Shown in pieces: positions 30,213 to 40,914 of a DNA stretch of 64,000 nucleotides (the stretch's first letter is position 1; each line of letters starts with the position of its first letter). The position numbers and the translations under genes were made by a program. The stretch comes from Symbiodinium natans (taxonomy: Eukaryota; Sar; Dinophyceae; Suessiales; Symbiodiniaceae): positions 1 to 64,000 of the forward strand of contig CAJNDS010000429.1 in the NCBI GenBank assembly GCA_905221605.1, in the 5' to 3' direction. The notes beneath the pieces were generated by a model, which saw only the letters and a list, made by a program, of their open reading frames with translations, ran no database searches and was not told the origin of the DNA.

Positions 30213-30890
30213 CTTCACCTCCTTCAGAGACCCCCGAGAGCTCCTGGTTTCACGTTTTCAGGGTTCCCGAAAGAGAGCTCCAGGCTTCACCTCCTTCAGG
30301 GCCCCTCCAGAGCTCTGGTTTCACCTTTTATTCAGGGTTCCCGAAGGAGAGCTCCAGGTTTCACTTCCTTTAGGGTCCCGAGAGATCAAGCTTCGCCTCC
30401 ATTAGGATCACCAAGACAGAGGTTTCACCTCCTTCAGGGCCCCCCCCCTCCAGAGCTCCCATCAAGCTTCGCCTCCATTAGGATCACCAAGACAGAGGTT
30501 TCACCTCCTGCAGGGCGCCCCCTCCAGAGCTCCCAGCTTTTACCTCTTCAGGTTTTCTTTAGCACCCCCCCCCCCCCTCCCCCCAAAGCTCCTGGTTTCA
30601 CCTTTTTTTGGAATTCGTCTAGGGTTCTCAAGACCTCCAGGCTTCACGTCCTTTAGCTTCCCTGAGGTTTCATGAGAGAGATCCAGGCTTTGCTCATCTT
30701 AGGCCCCTGGCTTCACCTCCTTCGAGAGCTCCAGGTTTCACCTCCTTTAGGTTTCCCCAAGAGCTCAAAGCTTCACCGGTTTTACCTCCTTTAGCCCCGA
30801 GAGCTCCTTTAGCACATCCTTCAGGGTCCTCGAGAGCTCCAGGCTTCACCTCCTTGAGGACCCCGAAAGCCTCCCCAGGCTTCACTTTTT
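30213..30890. repeat. Degenerate satellite after unit D
   Basis: Diverged satellite units with long C-runs (30563-30580). A word ATCAAGCTTCGCCTCCATTA followed by GGATCACCAAGACAGAGG occurs twice here (about 30384 and 30463) and once each in units A-C; a diverged copy lies near 35420. Confidence 0.9.
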
Positions 30891-31041
30891 CTAGAGCATC
30901 CTTTAGGGCTGTGAGCATTACATCCAGCAGTTGTGCTTCTTCGTAGTTGTTTGCAGCAATGTGGCATATCTCTTCTTCAAAGGGTTTTGAATCAATGTAT
31001 GTTCGCGAGCCGTGGCCGTTGGAGCCGTTGACAGCTCTCAA
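30694..31041 (-). pseudogene. Gene fragment merging into satellite-coded repeats
   Basis: The minus-strand frame is open for 115 codons and has no ATG at its 5' end (TTG). Its N-terminal 60 residues look like protein (IDSKPFEEEICHIAANNYEE, then AQLLDVMLTALKDALEKVKPG). It shares ICHIAA and an LTA..KPG region with the 105-aa ORF of block I, with a deletion relative to it. It then continues without a break into satellite-type LKEVKPGALE. It is either a remnant of a gene whose 3' end was replaced by satellite or the kind of sequence from which the satellite arose. Function unknown. Confidence 0.4.
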
Positions 31042-31054
31042 AGCGAAACTTTTG

Positions 31055-31959
31055 ACGCCGCAATTGCCTCCATGCCCCCCAGAGAGCTCCAGGCTTCACT
31101 TCCTTTAGGGTTTTGAGAGCTGCAGGATTCACCTCCTTAGGGCACCCCGACAGCTCCACCTCCGAGAGCTCCAGGCTTTCTCACTGCTTAATCTTCGTTT
31201 CTCTCGGGTCCTCAGAGATCCTTACAGCCATGGACAGGCCGTGCTCTCAGCAGGACACCAGCGTGACATGTTCATACATACTGTTCACTTGATCTAAGAA
31301 TGAACTTCTACTGGATCCTGGTCTACTCCGACTTCGCTCCAGCGGAGTGGATGTACCTGACACCTCAGGCTACCTTTGAAGACCTGAAAGTCACTTGGAT
31401 GAAACTCTTGTTCTTTCATAAAATGCCATATAGTTAGATAGTTCAACGCATTGCCATCCAAGAACATATGGACTCGCCGGTATGGACATGAACGGGCGCA
31501 CCGCTGCTTTGTGGAAGTTCGCCAGTTTCGAGTGACAAAGGCTCGGCTCGGTCCAAGCAATCGATCCAACAAAACCGCCTGAATGAACATTACGCAATGC
31601 CACCTGTGTGCAGGAGATGAATGTGTTGCAGACACTCATGAAGCACCAGACCGGCGAAGTCAAAATTCGCCATCACATGTGGCAAGGGCCACGCTTCTCA
31701 CCCGGAGCACGGCTATGAACCTAGCCTCTCAACACAGCACTGGACCAAGCTGCTCAAAAGAGTTCGACGTATTTTGGGTTTGAAAACCGTCGAGAGTTCC
31801 AGGCTTCTCTTGTGTTGACATCTTTCGACATAACAGACTTCATTTTGTGTTAAATCTTGCAAGTATGTCAAGAATGCGGTTACAGCGCTGCCCTCAAGAC
31901 AGTTCGTTCGAGCTGTGTGAAGAACCAAAGACCTTCAGGAGTCCCTGGCAATCCTTTAC
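31055..31959. other. Non-satellite block, no convincing gene
   Basis: Mostly unique sequence with a few weak open frames on both strands (the best is 31294-31635 minus, 113 codons). Positions 30895-31318 are duplicated at 35880-36299. The segment around 31645-31720 recurs at 36300 and 36965. No domain is recognised. Confidence 0.5.
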
Positions 31960-32098
31960 ACCCGAATCCTCCAGGTTTCACCTCCTTTAGGCCACGTGAG
32001 AGCTCCAGGTTTCACCTCTTAGGCTTTCCCAAGCTTTACCTCCTTTAGGCACCCCCCCAAAAGCTCCAGGCTTAACCTCCTTTAGGCCCCACAGAAGT
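31960..32098. repeat. Satellite island
   Basis: Four to five diverged 34-bp satellite units separating two non-satellite blocks. Confidence 0.85.
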
Positions 32099-32397
32099 GA
32101 AAACCTCTTCAGGCCGCTTGAAAGGAATTTGTTTCGCCTATCCTGCAGTATATAAACATTGTCATAAACAGCCTTGTCCTAGTAGCTCCAAAGCAACACA
32201 AAGTAGTCCAACTGCGTGGCCGTCAGCTGGAATGCAACAGTGTAGACTCACACAACACACACAGGCTCGAAGGCAGATTGTGAATCAAAGCCACCGCCTG
32301 CTGTCACAGCAATTTCGGAGTGTGGCCTGGTTGTTTGGCAGTTCTTCCTTCAAGTCGGCACTAACCATACTTTGATACACATAAAGAAATCAACAAA
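32099..32397. repeat. Duplicated block III, copy 1
   Basis: About 300 bp that recurs at 43791-44090 with only a handful of differences. It contains CAGTATATAAACATTG and a plus-strand frame of about 90 codons rich in Ser, Gln and Cys that I do not recognise. Both copies run into satellite at CAACAAACCTCCTTTAGG, so the satellite junction was duplicated too. Confidence 0.9.
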
Positions 32398-34036
32398 CCT
32401 CCTTTAGGCGCCCCGAGAGCTCCAGGTTTCACCTCCTTTAGGCCCCCCGACGTTAGGCCCCCCGAGAGCTCCAGGTTTCAGCTCCTTATTTTTGACAGCT
32501 CCAGGTTTCACCTGCTTTAGCCCGGCTTCAGCTCCTTTAGGCCTCCCGAGAGCTCCAGGCTTCACCTCCTTGAGAGCTCCAGGTTTCACCTCCTTTAGGC
32601 CCCCCCCAAGAGCTCCAGGTTTCACCTCCTTTAGGCCCCCCAAGAGCTCCAGGTTTCACTTCCTTTAGGCCCTCCAAGAGCTCCTAGGGCCTCGGAGAGC
32701 TCCAGGTTTCACCTCCTTTAGGCCCCCCGAGAGCTCCAGGTTTCACCTCCTTTAGGCCCCCCGAGAGCTCCAGGTTTCACCTCCTTTAGGCCCGGCGGAG
32801 AGCTCCAGGTTTCACCTCCTTTAGGCCCTTCCAGGAGCTCCAGGTTTCACCTCGTTTAGGCCTCCCAGGAGCTCAAGGTTTCACCTCCTTTAGCCCCCCC
32901 AAGAGCTCCAGGTTTCACCTCCTTTAGGCCCCCCCAAAACTCCAGGTTTCACCTCCTTTAGGCCCCCCCGAGAGCTCCAGGTTTCACCTCCTTTAGGCCC
33001 CCCCCAGAACTCCAGGTTTCACCTCCTTTAAGCCCCCCCAAGAGCTCCAGGTTTCACCTCCTTTAGGCTCCCCAAGAGCTCCAGGTTTCACCCTTTAGGA
33101 GCTCCAGGTTTCACCTCCTTTAGGCCCCCCGAGAGCTCCAGGTTTCACTTCCTTTAGGCCACCCCAAGAGCTCCAGGCTTCACCTCCTTTCGGCCCCCCC
33201 AAGAGCTCCAGGTTTCACCTCCTTTAGGCCCCCCAAATTCACCTTCTTTAGGCACCCCCGAGAGCTCCAAGTTTCACTTCCTTTAGCCTTCCCCTCCCGA
33301 AAGCTCCCGAAACTCCAGGCTCCACCGCCCCCGAGAGCTCGAGGTTTCACCTCCTTTAGGCACCCGAGAGCTCCAGGTTTCACCTCCTTTAGGCCCCCCC
33401 GAGAGCTCCAGGTTTCACTTCCTTTAGCCTTCCCCTCCCGAAAGCTCCCGAAACTCCAAACTCCACCGCCCCCGAGAGCTCGAGGTTTCACCTCCTTTAG
33501 GCTCCCCAAGAGCTCCAGGTTTCACCCTTTAGGAGCTCCAGGTTTCACCTCCTTTAAGCCCCCCGAGAGCTCCAGGTTTCACTTCCTTTAGGCCACCCCA
33601 AGAGCTCCAGGCTTCACCTCCTTTCGGCCCCCCCAAGAGCTCCAGGTTTCACCTCCTTTAGGCCCCCCAAATTCACCTTCTTTAGGGACCCCCGAGAGCT
33701 CCAAGTTTCACTTCCTTTAGCCTTCCCCTCCCGAAAGCTCCCGAAACTCCAGGCTCCACCGCCCCCGAGAGCTCGAGGTTTCACCTCCTTTAGGCACCCG
33801 AGAGCTCCAGGTTTCACTTCCTTTAGCGCCCCGACTCCCCCGAGAGTTCCAAGCAGTAGCTCCTTCAGAACTCCTTCAGAGTTTCCGAGAGCTCCAGTTT
33901 CACTTCCTTTAGAGCTGAGACCCCCGAAAGCTCCAGGCTTTACCTTCTTTTAGGGCACCCGAAGGCTGTAGGCTTCTCCTCCTTTAGGGCCCCCAAAAGC
34001 TTTAGACCCTCGAGAGCTCCAGGCTTCCCTTCCTTT
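32398..34036. repeat. Satellite array leading to truncated unit E
   Basis: About 45 satellite units. A segment of about 320 bp (33230-33500) is repeated at 33660-33800 and also matches the ends of the long satellites of units A-C (8800-9000, 21530-21750), so this is the 3' end of another array unit. It includes the empty GTTTC site at 33881-33885. Confidence 0.93.
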
Positions 34037-34041
34037 AGGGC

Positions 34042-34221
34042 TCACCCACAGCGATTCACTTGCTCCAAGGCTTCCAGCAGGGTTTCGGCTAATTTAGCGT
34101 ATGTCGCTCTTAGCAGCACATGACAGAATCCCAGTGCATGTGTTTTGCGGTGCCACGCTCGAGGCTTCAGCTGGTTTCGGGCTGTGAGCGTCAAATCCAA
34201 TAGTGCTTTGTGAGCAATATT
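34042..34221 (-). pseudogene. Truncated copy E of the 105-aa ORF
   Basis: Only the C-terminal 59 residues remain, starting at NIAHKALLDL. The 5' part is replaced by satellite at a TTCAC microhomology shared by both sequences. The minus-strand frame now reads straight from satellite (MKPGALGWPKGGE) into the gene remnant. One residue differs from the other copies (R for G in LKPGAW). Confidence 0.75.
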
Positions 34222-34665
34222 TTCACCTCCTTTAGGCCACCCGAGAGCTCCAGGCTTCACCGCCAGGCTTCACCTCCTTTACGCTCCCTAAGAGTTCCAG
34301 GTTTCACCTCCAGGTTTCACGCCCCCAGAGCTCAGGCTTCACCTCCTTTAGGGTCCCCGAGAGCTCCCCCGAGAGCTCCAGGTTTCACCTCTTTTCGGCG
34401 CCCCGAGAGCTCCAGGTTTCACTTCCTTTCGGCTTCCCGAACCTCGTTTAGGCCTTTGGAGAGATCCAGGCTTTACCTCCTTTAGGCCCCCCAAGAGCTC
34501 CAGCTTCCACCTCCTTTAAGCCCCCCGAGAGCTCCAGGTTTCACGCCCCCCCAGAGCTCCAGGCTTCACCTCCTTTAGGGTCCACGAGTCCCCCGAAAGC
34601 TCCAGGTTTCACCTCTGTTAGGCGCCCCGAGAGGTCCAGGTTTCCCGAAACCTATTAACCTTCCC
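34222..34665. repeat. Degenerate satellite after truncated unit E
   Basis: Shortened and recombined satellite units, several with the CACGCCCCCAGAGCTC variant. Confidence 0.85.
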
Positions 34666-34856
34666 CAGGCCCTCTAATGGGTAATCTATCACATCTTCGG
34701 CTGAAATCATGAGTGTCAAAGCAAACGTGTTCCGTCAGCCCTTTCGCTCACAGCTATATCAGCTATCAGAGAGACTATAGATCATGGCCTTCGTCCCAAG
34801 GCAAGTCAAGAAGAATTCCTCAATTGTTAGAACACTTCACAACTTGCTTCTGCTCA
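34666..34856. other. Unique sequence, nothing recognised
   Basis: AT-richer stretch with one weak plus-strand frame of about 60 codons. It precedes block IV only in this copy. Confidence 0.4.
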
Positions 34857-35404
34857 GGAAAGAAACGATCAAGACAAGTTCCAAAAAGCAGGCGCAGAAC
34901 ATGACTCACAGCATGCAGCATGCAACGCATTCCTGCTGATCAGGCCATAAGAAAGCTGCATTTGCTGCACGCCGAGTTCAGTGGCACGGAACCTTGGCGA
35001 CTCATCCAGCTTGCCACCTCCTCAGATTCCGCTTCAAAATAAAATAGATTTGCAAGAGAGCATGACCTAAGCGTCAGGCATTGAAGACAGCCACATCGTC
35101 AGAGACCGCGTACAAAGAACTACTGCGGGAGAATGAGAGGCGCGTTCCCACGCATGCCTGACTCCACTTCCATTGAATCCTGACCGCGCTGACAGGGAAA
35201 TTAAGGAAGCTGCGAAGAAGCTTAGAAAGCGACCGTCCGAAGCTCATCTTATCCTCCAGTTCTACTCAAGGATAACATTTCACTAGCTCTGCAGCCTCAG
35301 GCAAAACGTGAGCTGGCAAGATCTTGCAATTTAAGACCTGCAGCAGTGTGTGCGCAGGCAAGGGAGAAAAACTTGTAGCGCACGTGCGCAGACACTGACT
35401 TTCT
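34857..35404. repeat. Duplicated block IV, copy 1
   Basis: About 548 bp recurring at 45538-46080 with few differences, including a 10-bp deletion in the second copy near 45990. There is no long frame; the sequence is fairly AT-rich and contains GCATGCAGCATGCAACGCAT. Both copies end at GACACTGACTTTCTT followed by satellite. Confidence 0.9.
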
Positions 35405-35879
35405 TGAGGGCCTCCAGGCGCCTCCATTAAGATCACAAAGACAGAGGTTGCACCTCCTTCAGGGCGCCCTCCTCCAGAGCTTCCAGGTTTTACTCCTTCA
35501 GGTTTCCCCTTTAGCACCCCCCCCCCCCCCCCCAAAGCTTTTGGAGTTCGTCTAGGGTTCTCGAGACCTCCAGGCTTCACGTCCTTTAGCTTCCCTCAGA
35601 GTTCCAGGTTTCATCCGAGAGCTCCAGGCTTTACGTATCTTAGGCACCTGGCTTCACCTCCTTCGAGAGCTCCAGGTTTCACCTCCTTTAGGTTTCCCCA
35701 AGAGCTCAAAGCTTCACCTCCACAGAAGAGCTCCATGTTTTACATCCTTTAGTATTCCCCCGAAAGCTCCTTTAGCACCTCCTTCAGAGTCCTCGAGAGG
35801 TGCAGCCTTCACCTCCTTGAGAGCCCCGAAAGCCTCCCCAGGCTTCACATTTTCAAGAACATCCGAGAGTTCTAGGCTT
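35405..35879. repeat. Degenerate satellite with long C-run
   Basis: Parallel to 30400-30890 (same order of rare variants and the C-run near 35517-35533), with small deletions. It belongs to the duplication that includes 35880-36299. Confidence 0.88.
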
Positions 35880-36140
35880 CACCCCGTTTAGGGCTGTGAG
35901 CATTACATCCAGCAGTTGCGCTTCTTCGTAGTTGTTTGCAGCAATGTGGCATATCTCTTCTTCAAAGGGTTTTGAATCAATGTTCGCGAGCCGTGGCCGT
36001 TGGAGCCGTTGACAGCTCTCAAAGCGAAACTTTTGACGCCGCAATTGCCTCCATGCCCCCCAGAGAGCTCCAGGCTTCACTTCCTTTAGGGTTTTGAGAG
36101 CTGCAGGATTCACCTCCTTAGGGCACCCCGACAGCTCCAC
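35853..36140 (-). pseudogene. Second copy of the ICHIAA gene fragment, frameshifted
   Basis: The minus-strand frame of 95 codons joins satellite-type KEVKPGAL to the gene-like part (IDSKPFEEEICHIAANNYEE) through a frameshift upstream of LANIDSK. The 3' end differs from copy 1 (LTALNGVKPRTLGCS). Non-functional remnant; function unknown. Confidence 0.45.
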
Positions 36141-36299
36141 CTCCGAGAGCTCCAGGCTTTCTCACTGCTTAATCTTCGTTTCTCTCGGGTCCTCAGAGAT
36201 CCTTATAGCCATGGACAGGCCGCGCTCTCAGCAGGACACCAGCGTGACATGTTCATACATACTGTTCACTTGATCTAAGAATGAACTTCTACTGGATCC
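35880..36299. repeat. Second copy of the 30895-31318 block
   Basis: Nearly identical to 30895-31318 but with a 4-bp deletion (TGTA near 35981). After GGATCC it jumps to the sequence equivalent to 31645, so 326 bp (31319-31644) are missing. The copy of the gene fragment (minus strand) is frameshifted by the 4-bp deletion. Confidence 0.9.
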
Positions 36300-37034
36300 A
36301 CCAGACCGGCGAAGTCAAAATTCGCCATCACATGTGGCAAGGGCCACGCTTCTCACCCGTTAGGCTTCCCGAATGCTCCAGGTTTCACCTCCTTTAGGCC
36401 ACGTGGAGAGCTCCAGGTTTCACCTCTTAGGCTTTCCCAAGCTTTACCTCCTTTAGGCTCCGGCCCCCCTCCCAAAAGCTCCAGGCTTCACCTCCTTTAG
36501 GCCACCCCAAAAGCTCCAGCCTTCACCTCCTTTAGGCCCCCCCCCAAAAGCTCCAGGCTTCACCTCCTTTAGGCCACCCCAAAAGCTCCAGGCTTCACCT
36601 CCTTTAGGCCCCCGAGACCTCAACCTCCTTTAGGCCCCCCGAGAGCTCCAGGCTTCACCTCCTAAAGTAGGCTTCACCTCCTTTCGGCCCTGGAGAGCTC
36701 CAGGTTTCATTTTGTTTTGGCCCCCGAGAGCTCCAGGTTTCACCTCCTTTAGGCTTCCCGAGAGCTCCAGGTTTCACCTCCTTTAGGCCTTCGAGAGCTC
36801 CAGGTTTCACCTCGTTTAGGCGCCCGCGAGCTCCAGGTTTCACCACCTTTAGGTCCCCCGAGAGCTCCAGGTTTCACCTCCTTTAGGCCCCCCCGAGAGC
36901 TCCAGGTTTCACTTCCTTTAGGCCCCCCGAAAGCTCCGGGTTTCACTTCCTTTAGGCCCCCCGAGACCGGCGAAGTCAAAATTCGCCATCGCATGTGGCA
37001 AGGGCCACGCTTCTCACCCGGAGCACGGCTATGG
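36300..37034. repeat. Satellite with a duplicated 380-bp haplotype
   Basis: It starts with the segment matching 31645-31705 (again at 36965-37030), then satellite. The segment 36361-36740 is repeated at 37322-37706 with the same rare variants (GAATGCTCC, CACGTGGAGAG, TTTTGTTTTGGCCC). Confidence 0.9.
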
Positions 37035-37321
37035 CCTGCCAACGCAAGACGAGCTAACGCGATGAAAGATGGGTAATCGACCTATGAAGTACAGAGCACC
37101 TACTCTTCTGCACCGAACGCCTGTTTTGATGCGCTTCAACAGTTGCAAGTTTCACCTGCTTGGCTTCCATGCGAGAGATCCAGGTTTCACATACCTCGGC
37201 ACGCTTCGAAAATATGTATTTTGAGAGCTCCAGGTGTCACCTCCTTTTTAGATTCCCCGAGAGCTTCAGGGTTTCACCTCCTCTAGGCACCCCGAGAGCT
37301 CCAGGGTTTCACCTTCTTTAG
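37035..37321. repeat. Shared module, copy 1 of 3
   Basis: The segment CTGCCAACG..AAGACGAGCTAA to the CTTCGAAAATATGT region recurs at 40153 and 41698, and partly at 57170-57260. Here it stands without the upstream coding block that accompanies the other two copies. Confidence 0.9.
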
Positions 37322-38190
37322 GCTTCCCGAATGCTCCAGGTTTCACCTCCTTTAGGCCACGTGGAGAGCTCCAGGTTTCACCTCTTAGGCTTTCCCAAGC
37401 TTTACCTCCTTTAGGCTCCGGCCCCCCTCCCAAAAGCTCCAGGCTTCACCTCCTTTAGGCCACCCCAAAAGCTCCAGCCTTCACCTCCTTTAGGCCCCCC
37501 CCCAAAAGCTCCAGGCTTCACCTCCTTTAGGCCACCCCAAAAGCTCCAGGCTTCACCTCCTTTAGGCCCCCGAGACCTCAACCTCCTTTAGGCCCCCCGA
37601 GAGCTCCAGGCTTCACCTCCTAAAGTAGGCTTCACCTCCTTTCGGCCCTGGAGAGCTCCAGGTTTCATTTTGTTTTGGCCCCCGAGAGCTCCAGGTTTCA
37701 CCTCCTTTAGGCCGAGCGAGAGCTCCAGGTTTCACCTCCTTTAGACCCCCGACTCCAGGCTTCACCTCCATTCACCTTCTTTAGGCCCCCCGAGAGCTCC
37801 AGGCTTCACCTCCTTTAGGCCCCCCGTAGAGCTCCAGGCTTCACCTCCTTTAGCTTCACCTCCTTCGGGCCCCCAGGCTTCACCTCCGGAAAGCTCCAGG
37901 CTTCACTTCCTTTAGAGCTCCAGGTTTCACCTCCTTGAGAGCTCCAGGTTTCACTTTTAAAGCCACCTCAGAGCTGCACATTTCACCTCCGAAGAGCCTT
38001 TCAGATTTTAGGCTTTGTTTTAGGCACCCTGTAAAAACCCCACCCTTTAGGGCGGGGACCCCTTCTCCTTTAAGGCGCTGCAGAGGTTTGGCCTCCTCTA
38101 GGCCGAAAAGGTCCAGACTTCGCCGCCTTCAGGTGCTTCACCTCGTTTGGGCCCTCGCCCCCCCAGAGCTTCAGGCTTCAACTTTCACTT
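37322..38190. repeat. Satellite array, right part increasingly degenerate
   Basis: Satellite units including the second copy of the 380-bp haplotype. Beyond 37950 the units fade into partly unique sequence. Confidence 0.88.
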
Positions 38191-38464
38191 GGACCATGCA
38201 GAGCCTCACCTTGTCTGTAAGGAGTAAGATCACTGCTTCCGCTTGCCAGAGATTAGCCCCTTATTCGGTTCAGAAGCAACCGATACTTTTGACTAGCTTT
38301 TAGGCTTACCAGCTTTGTCGAAACGTTAGTGCCCCAGTAAACGGGAAAACAGCATGGCAGCAACAAGCCTCGTGGAAGGCCCAGGCGCGCCGTGCCTTGG
38401 GCCCGCGGAATGCAACTGATATCGTCTAAAACTATTAATAAGCGCACACCATTCCAGCCTTTGT
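38191..38464. other. Unique sequence, possible intron or upstream region
   Basis: No convincing gene. It ends in CCAGCCTTTGTAG directly before the coding-like stretch at 38465, which could be a 3' splice site. Confidence 0.35.
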
Positions 38465-38893
38465 AGCGGAGAGTTCGTCCTGACAGGCAAGCCGGCGTTG
38501 GTCCTGCAGGCGGAGCTCGTGTGGAACCGCCAGCACCGCGCTCCACAGGTCTACTACCGCACCTTGAGCGGTGCCGAGGTGGGTGAGATGGTGCACACCC
38601 CGAACTCGCTGCCAAATGGACGGTCAATTACCTGGGAACTCGTTTCGGAGATCGATGCGATCTGGATCGCTAAGGCGGAGGGCTTCGTCGAGAACTGGAG
38701 CGATCTTGTTCGTGTGGTGCTGCAGGGGGTACCTGCGCAACCTGACAGCCCGAATGCCATTCTCTGGAGTTTGGGGCGGTCCCCGAAGCGGCGACGCATC
38801 ACGCAAAAGACCTGCCCAGAGGAACAAAGGTTTCGTGACTGGCAGGCATATGTCGTGTCCAGACTGGATCCCACTCGCGCTCAATGTGAATGA
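38465..38893 (+). CDS. Exon-like coding fragment, hypothetical
   Basis: Open to a TGA at 38891, with no ATG at its 5' end. It may begin as an exon after CCTTTGTAG. The sequence looks like a folded protein (LVLQAELVWNRQHRAPQVYY, then GRSITWELVSEIDAIWIAKA), with a basic patch SPKRRRI near the end. Third positions favour G and C, unlike the satellite frames. No family is recognised. A plus-strand frame in another register and two minus-strand frames also overlap; I judged this frame best by codon use. Confidence 0.45.
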   Translation, partial: SGEFVLTGKPALVLQAELVWNRQHRAPQVYYRTLSGAEVGEMVHTPNSLPNGRSITWELVSEIDAIWIAKAEGFVENWSDLVRVVLQGVPAQPDSPNAILWSLGRSPKRRRITQKTCPEEQRFRDWQAYVVSRLDPTRAQCE

Positions 38894-39332
38894 AAAGGGA
38901 TGCCGTAAATGATCCTTAGACTGCTTCAGCCTCCAGGCTTGACCTCCTTTAGACCCCTCTACGCTTCCAGGCTTAACTTTCTTAAACTCCTCCGCAAAAA
39001 TATTGTGCGATCTGTATGAAGAGACAAAGACCTCCAGGAGTCTCTCGCAACCGTCTCACACAAGAATTCTGTTCCGCCAGTATAAAGGCCAATCCAACCC
39101 TCTGCTAATTAAAGATGAAGGAGAGACCTCTTCACCTCCTTTAGGCCCCCGAGAGCTCAGGCTTCACCTCTTTTAGGGCCCCCCAAAAGCTCCAGGCTTC
39201 ACCTCCTTAAGGCCCCCAGGCTTCACCTCTTTTAGGCCCCCACAAGCTCCAGGCTTCACCTTCTTTAGGCCCCCCCAACAGGCTTCACCTCCTTTAGGCC
39301 TCCCACAAAGTTCCAGGCTGCACCTCCTTTGG
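38894..39332. repeat. Degenerate satellite and related motif
   Basis: Diverged satellite units. Around 38993-39110 a longer diverged motif occurs (GATCTGTATGAAGAGACAAA, and later GTTCCGCCAGTATAAAGG) related to the family seen at 31915, 43750 and 55.3-56.8 kb. The word AATCCAACCCTCT..AATTAAAGATGAAGGA also occurs at 54159-54190. Confidence 0.75.
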
Positions 39333-40375
39333 TCCCAAGTCGTGCTTATAGGCTTATAGGCTTGTAGGCCGCAAGGCGCATACCACGAGTTAGCATTATA
39401 AGGCATGATAAGATGGATGTGACAGGTCATGCTCCGGTCACGATATCGGACAATCGCGTTGATCGCAGCGCTCCAGGCCTCGAGGTCCCCCCCATCCGAG
39501 CTAAACTGCCACTGTTCGACCATGTTCTTCAACGAGCGCAGCAAGGAGGTCTTCGAGTACACTGTCGTTCGCTGGGCCGGGGGCTTGCGGCGGGAGCACA
39601 TGGCGCAGCTGGCCAGGGTCGTGGCTGGCGTTGCAGCCGAAGCGTGGCGCCCCGTTCACGTCGGCAACGGCTTCGAAGTGGACGAGCCGGCCTTTTTCAA
39701 CGCGAGGCTGGGACCCCGGACGGCGTTCCAGTACCTGAACGAGTACCTCGCGTGGCCCTCGAAGGTCGGACCGGTGTCGCAGACCTTGGTGATCCGAAAG
39801 GTGCCCGCAACACCCCTTGTGTTGCAGTGTAGTCTGCGTGCACGGGGAATCACTCTGGAAGCCTCCTTCACCACGTTGAGCGGATCGAACCCCATGCCCT
39901 CGGCAAAATACATCAGCAGGCCCATTGTGCGCGTCCGGGACATTGCCCGCCAGACGCGCAATATGGCGCTCGCTTCGGGCCTCCTCCGGTCCACTCGCCA
40001 GCAGTTGCAGATCATCTTGGAGGGCTTCCACGCCTTGCCCGTGGACGATGCGGTGGTGTGGTCCGAACGAATCAGAACCCGACCCTCCAAAACGAGACTC
40101 ATCGGAAAGACCAACCTATCGAATGTCAACCTACGAGCCGTTCTGAGAGCTGCCTGCCAACGTAAGACGAGCTAACGCGATGAAAGATGGGTAATCGACC
40201 TATGAAGTACAGAGCACCTACTCTGCACCGAATGCCTGTTTTGATGCGCTTCAACAGTTGCAAGTTTCACCTGCTTGGCTTCCATGCGAGAGATCCAGGT
40301 TTCACATACCTCGGCACGTTTCGAAAATATGTGTTTTGAGAGCTCCAGGTGTCACCTCCTTTTCAGACTCCCCGA
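39333..40375. repeat. Segmental duplication, copy 1
   Basis: About 1 kb repeated at 40915-41915 with a few percent differences and a 34-bp deletion in the second copy. It contains the 217-aa ORF at 39522 and the shared module at 40153. Confidence 0.92.
39522..40175 (+). CDS. Hypothetical 217-aa protein (intact copy)
   Basis: It starts at ATG 39522, although the frame is open 31 codons further upstream. Codons favour G/C in third position and the sequence reads as a genuine protein: MFFNERSKEVFEYTVVRWAG, then HMAQLARVVAGVAAEAWRPV, AFQYLNEYLAWPSKVGPV. After VIRKVP the character changes and the frame ends in the shared module (RAACQRKTS), so the true gene may stop or splice near AAAG|GTGCCC at about 39800. 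No domain is recognised. The second copy at 41100 is frameshifted. Confidence 0.5.
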   Translation: MFFNERSKEVFEYTVVRWAGGLRREHMAQLARVVAGVAAEAWRPVHVGNGFEVDEPAFFNARLGPRTAFQYLNEYLAWPSKVGPVSQTLVIRKVPATPLVLQCSLRARGITLEASFTTLSGSNPMPSAKYISRPIVRVRDIARQTRNMALASGLLRSTRQQLQIILEGFHALPVDDAVVWSERIRTRPSKTRLIGKTNLSNVNLRAVLRAACQRKTS

Positions 40376-40914
40376 GAGCTTCAGGGTTTCACCTCCTCTG
40401 GGCACCCCGAGAGCTCCAGGGTTTCACCTTCTTTAGGCTTCCCGAATGCTCCAGGTTTCACCTCCTTTAGGCCACATAAAGCTCCAGGTTTCACATCTTA
40501 GGCTTTCCCAAGCTTTACCGCCTTTAGGCACCCCCCCAAAAGCTCCAGGCTTAACCTCCTTTAGGCCCCCCCCCCAAAAAAAAAGCTCCAGGCTTCACCT
40601 CCCATAGGGCCCCCCGACAGCTCCAGGGTTGACCTCCTTTAGGCCCCCCGAGAGCTCTTTTAGGGCCCCCCAAAAGCTCCAAGCTTCACCTCCTTTAGGC
40701 CCCCAGGCTTCACTTCTTTTAGGCCCTCCCCAAGCTCCAGCTTCCCCTCTTTAGCCCCCCCACAAGCTCCAGGCTTCACCTTGTTTAGGCCCCCCCAAGA
40801 GCTCCCCTGCCCCAAACTTCACTTCCTTTAGCTTCACCTCCTTTAGGGCCACCCCCAAAAGCTCCAGGCTTCACCTCCTTTAGGCCCCCCCCAAAGTTCC
40901 AGGCTTGACCTCTT
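40376..40914. repeat. Satellite between the two segmental copies
   Basis: Diverged satellite units with frequent AAAGCTCC variants and a short A-run at 40575-40583. Confidence 0.9.
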
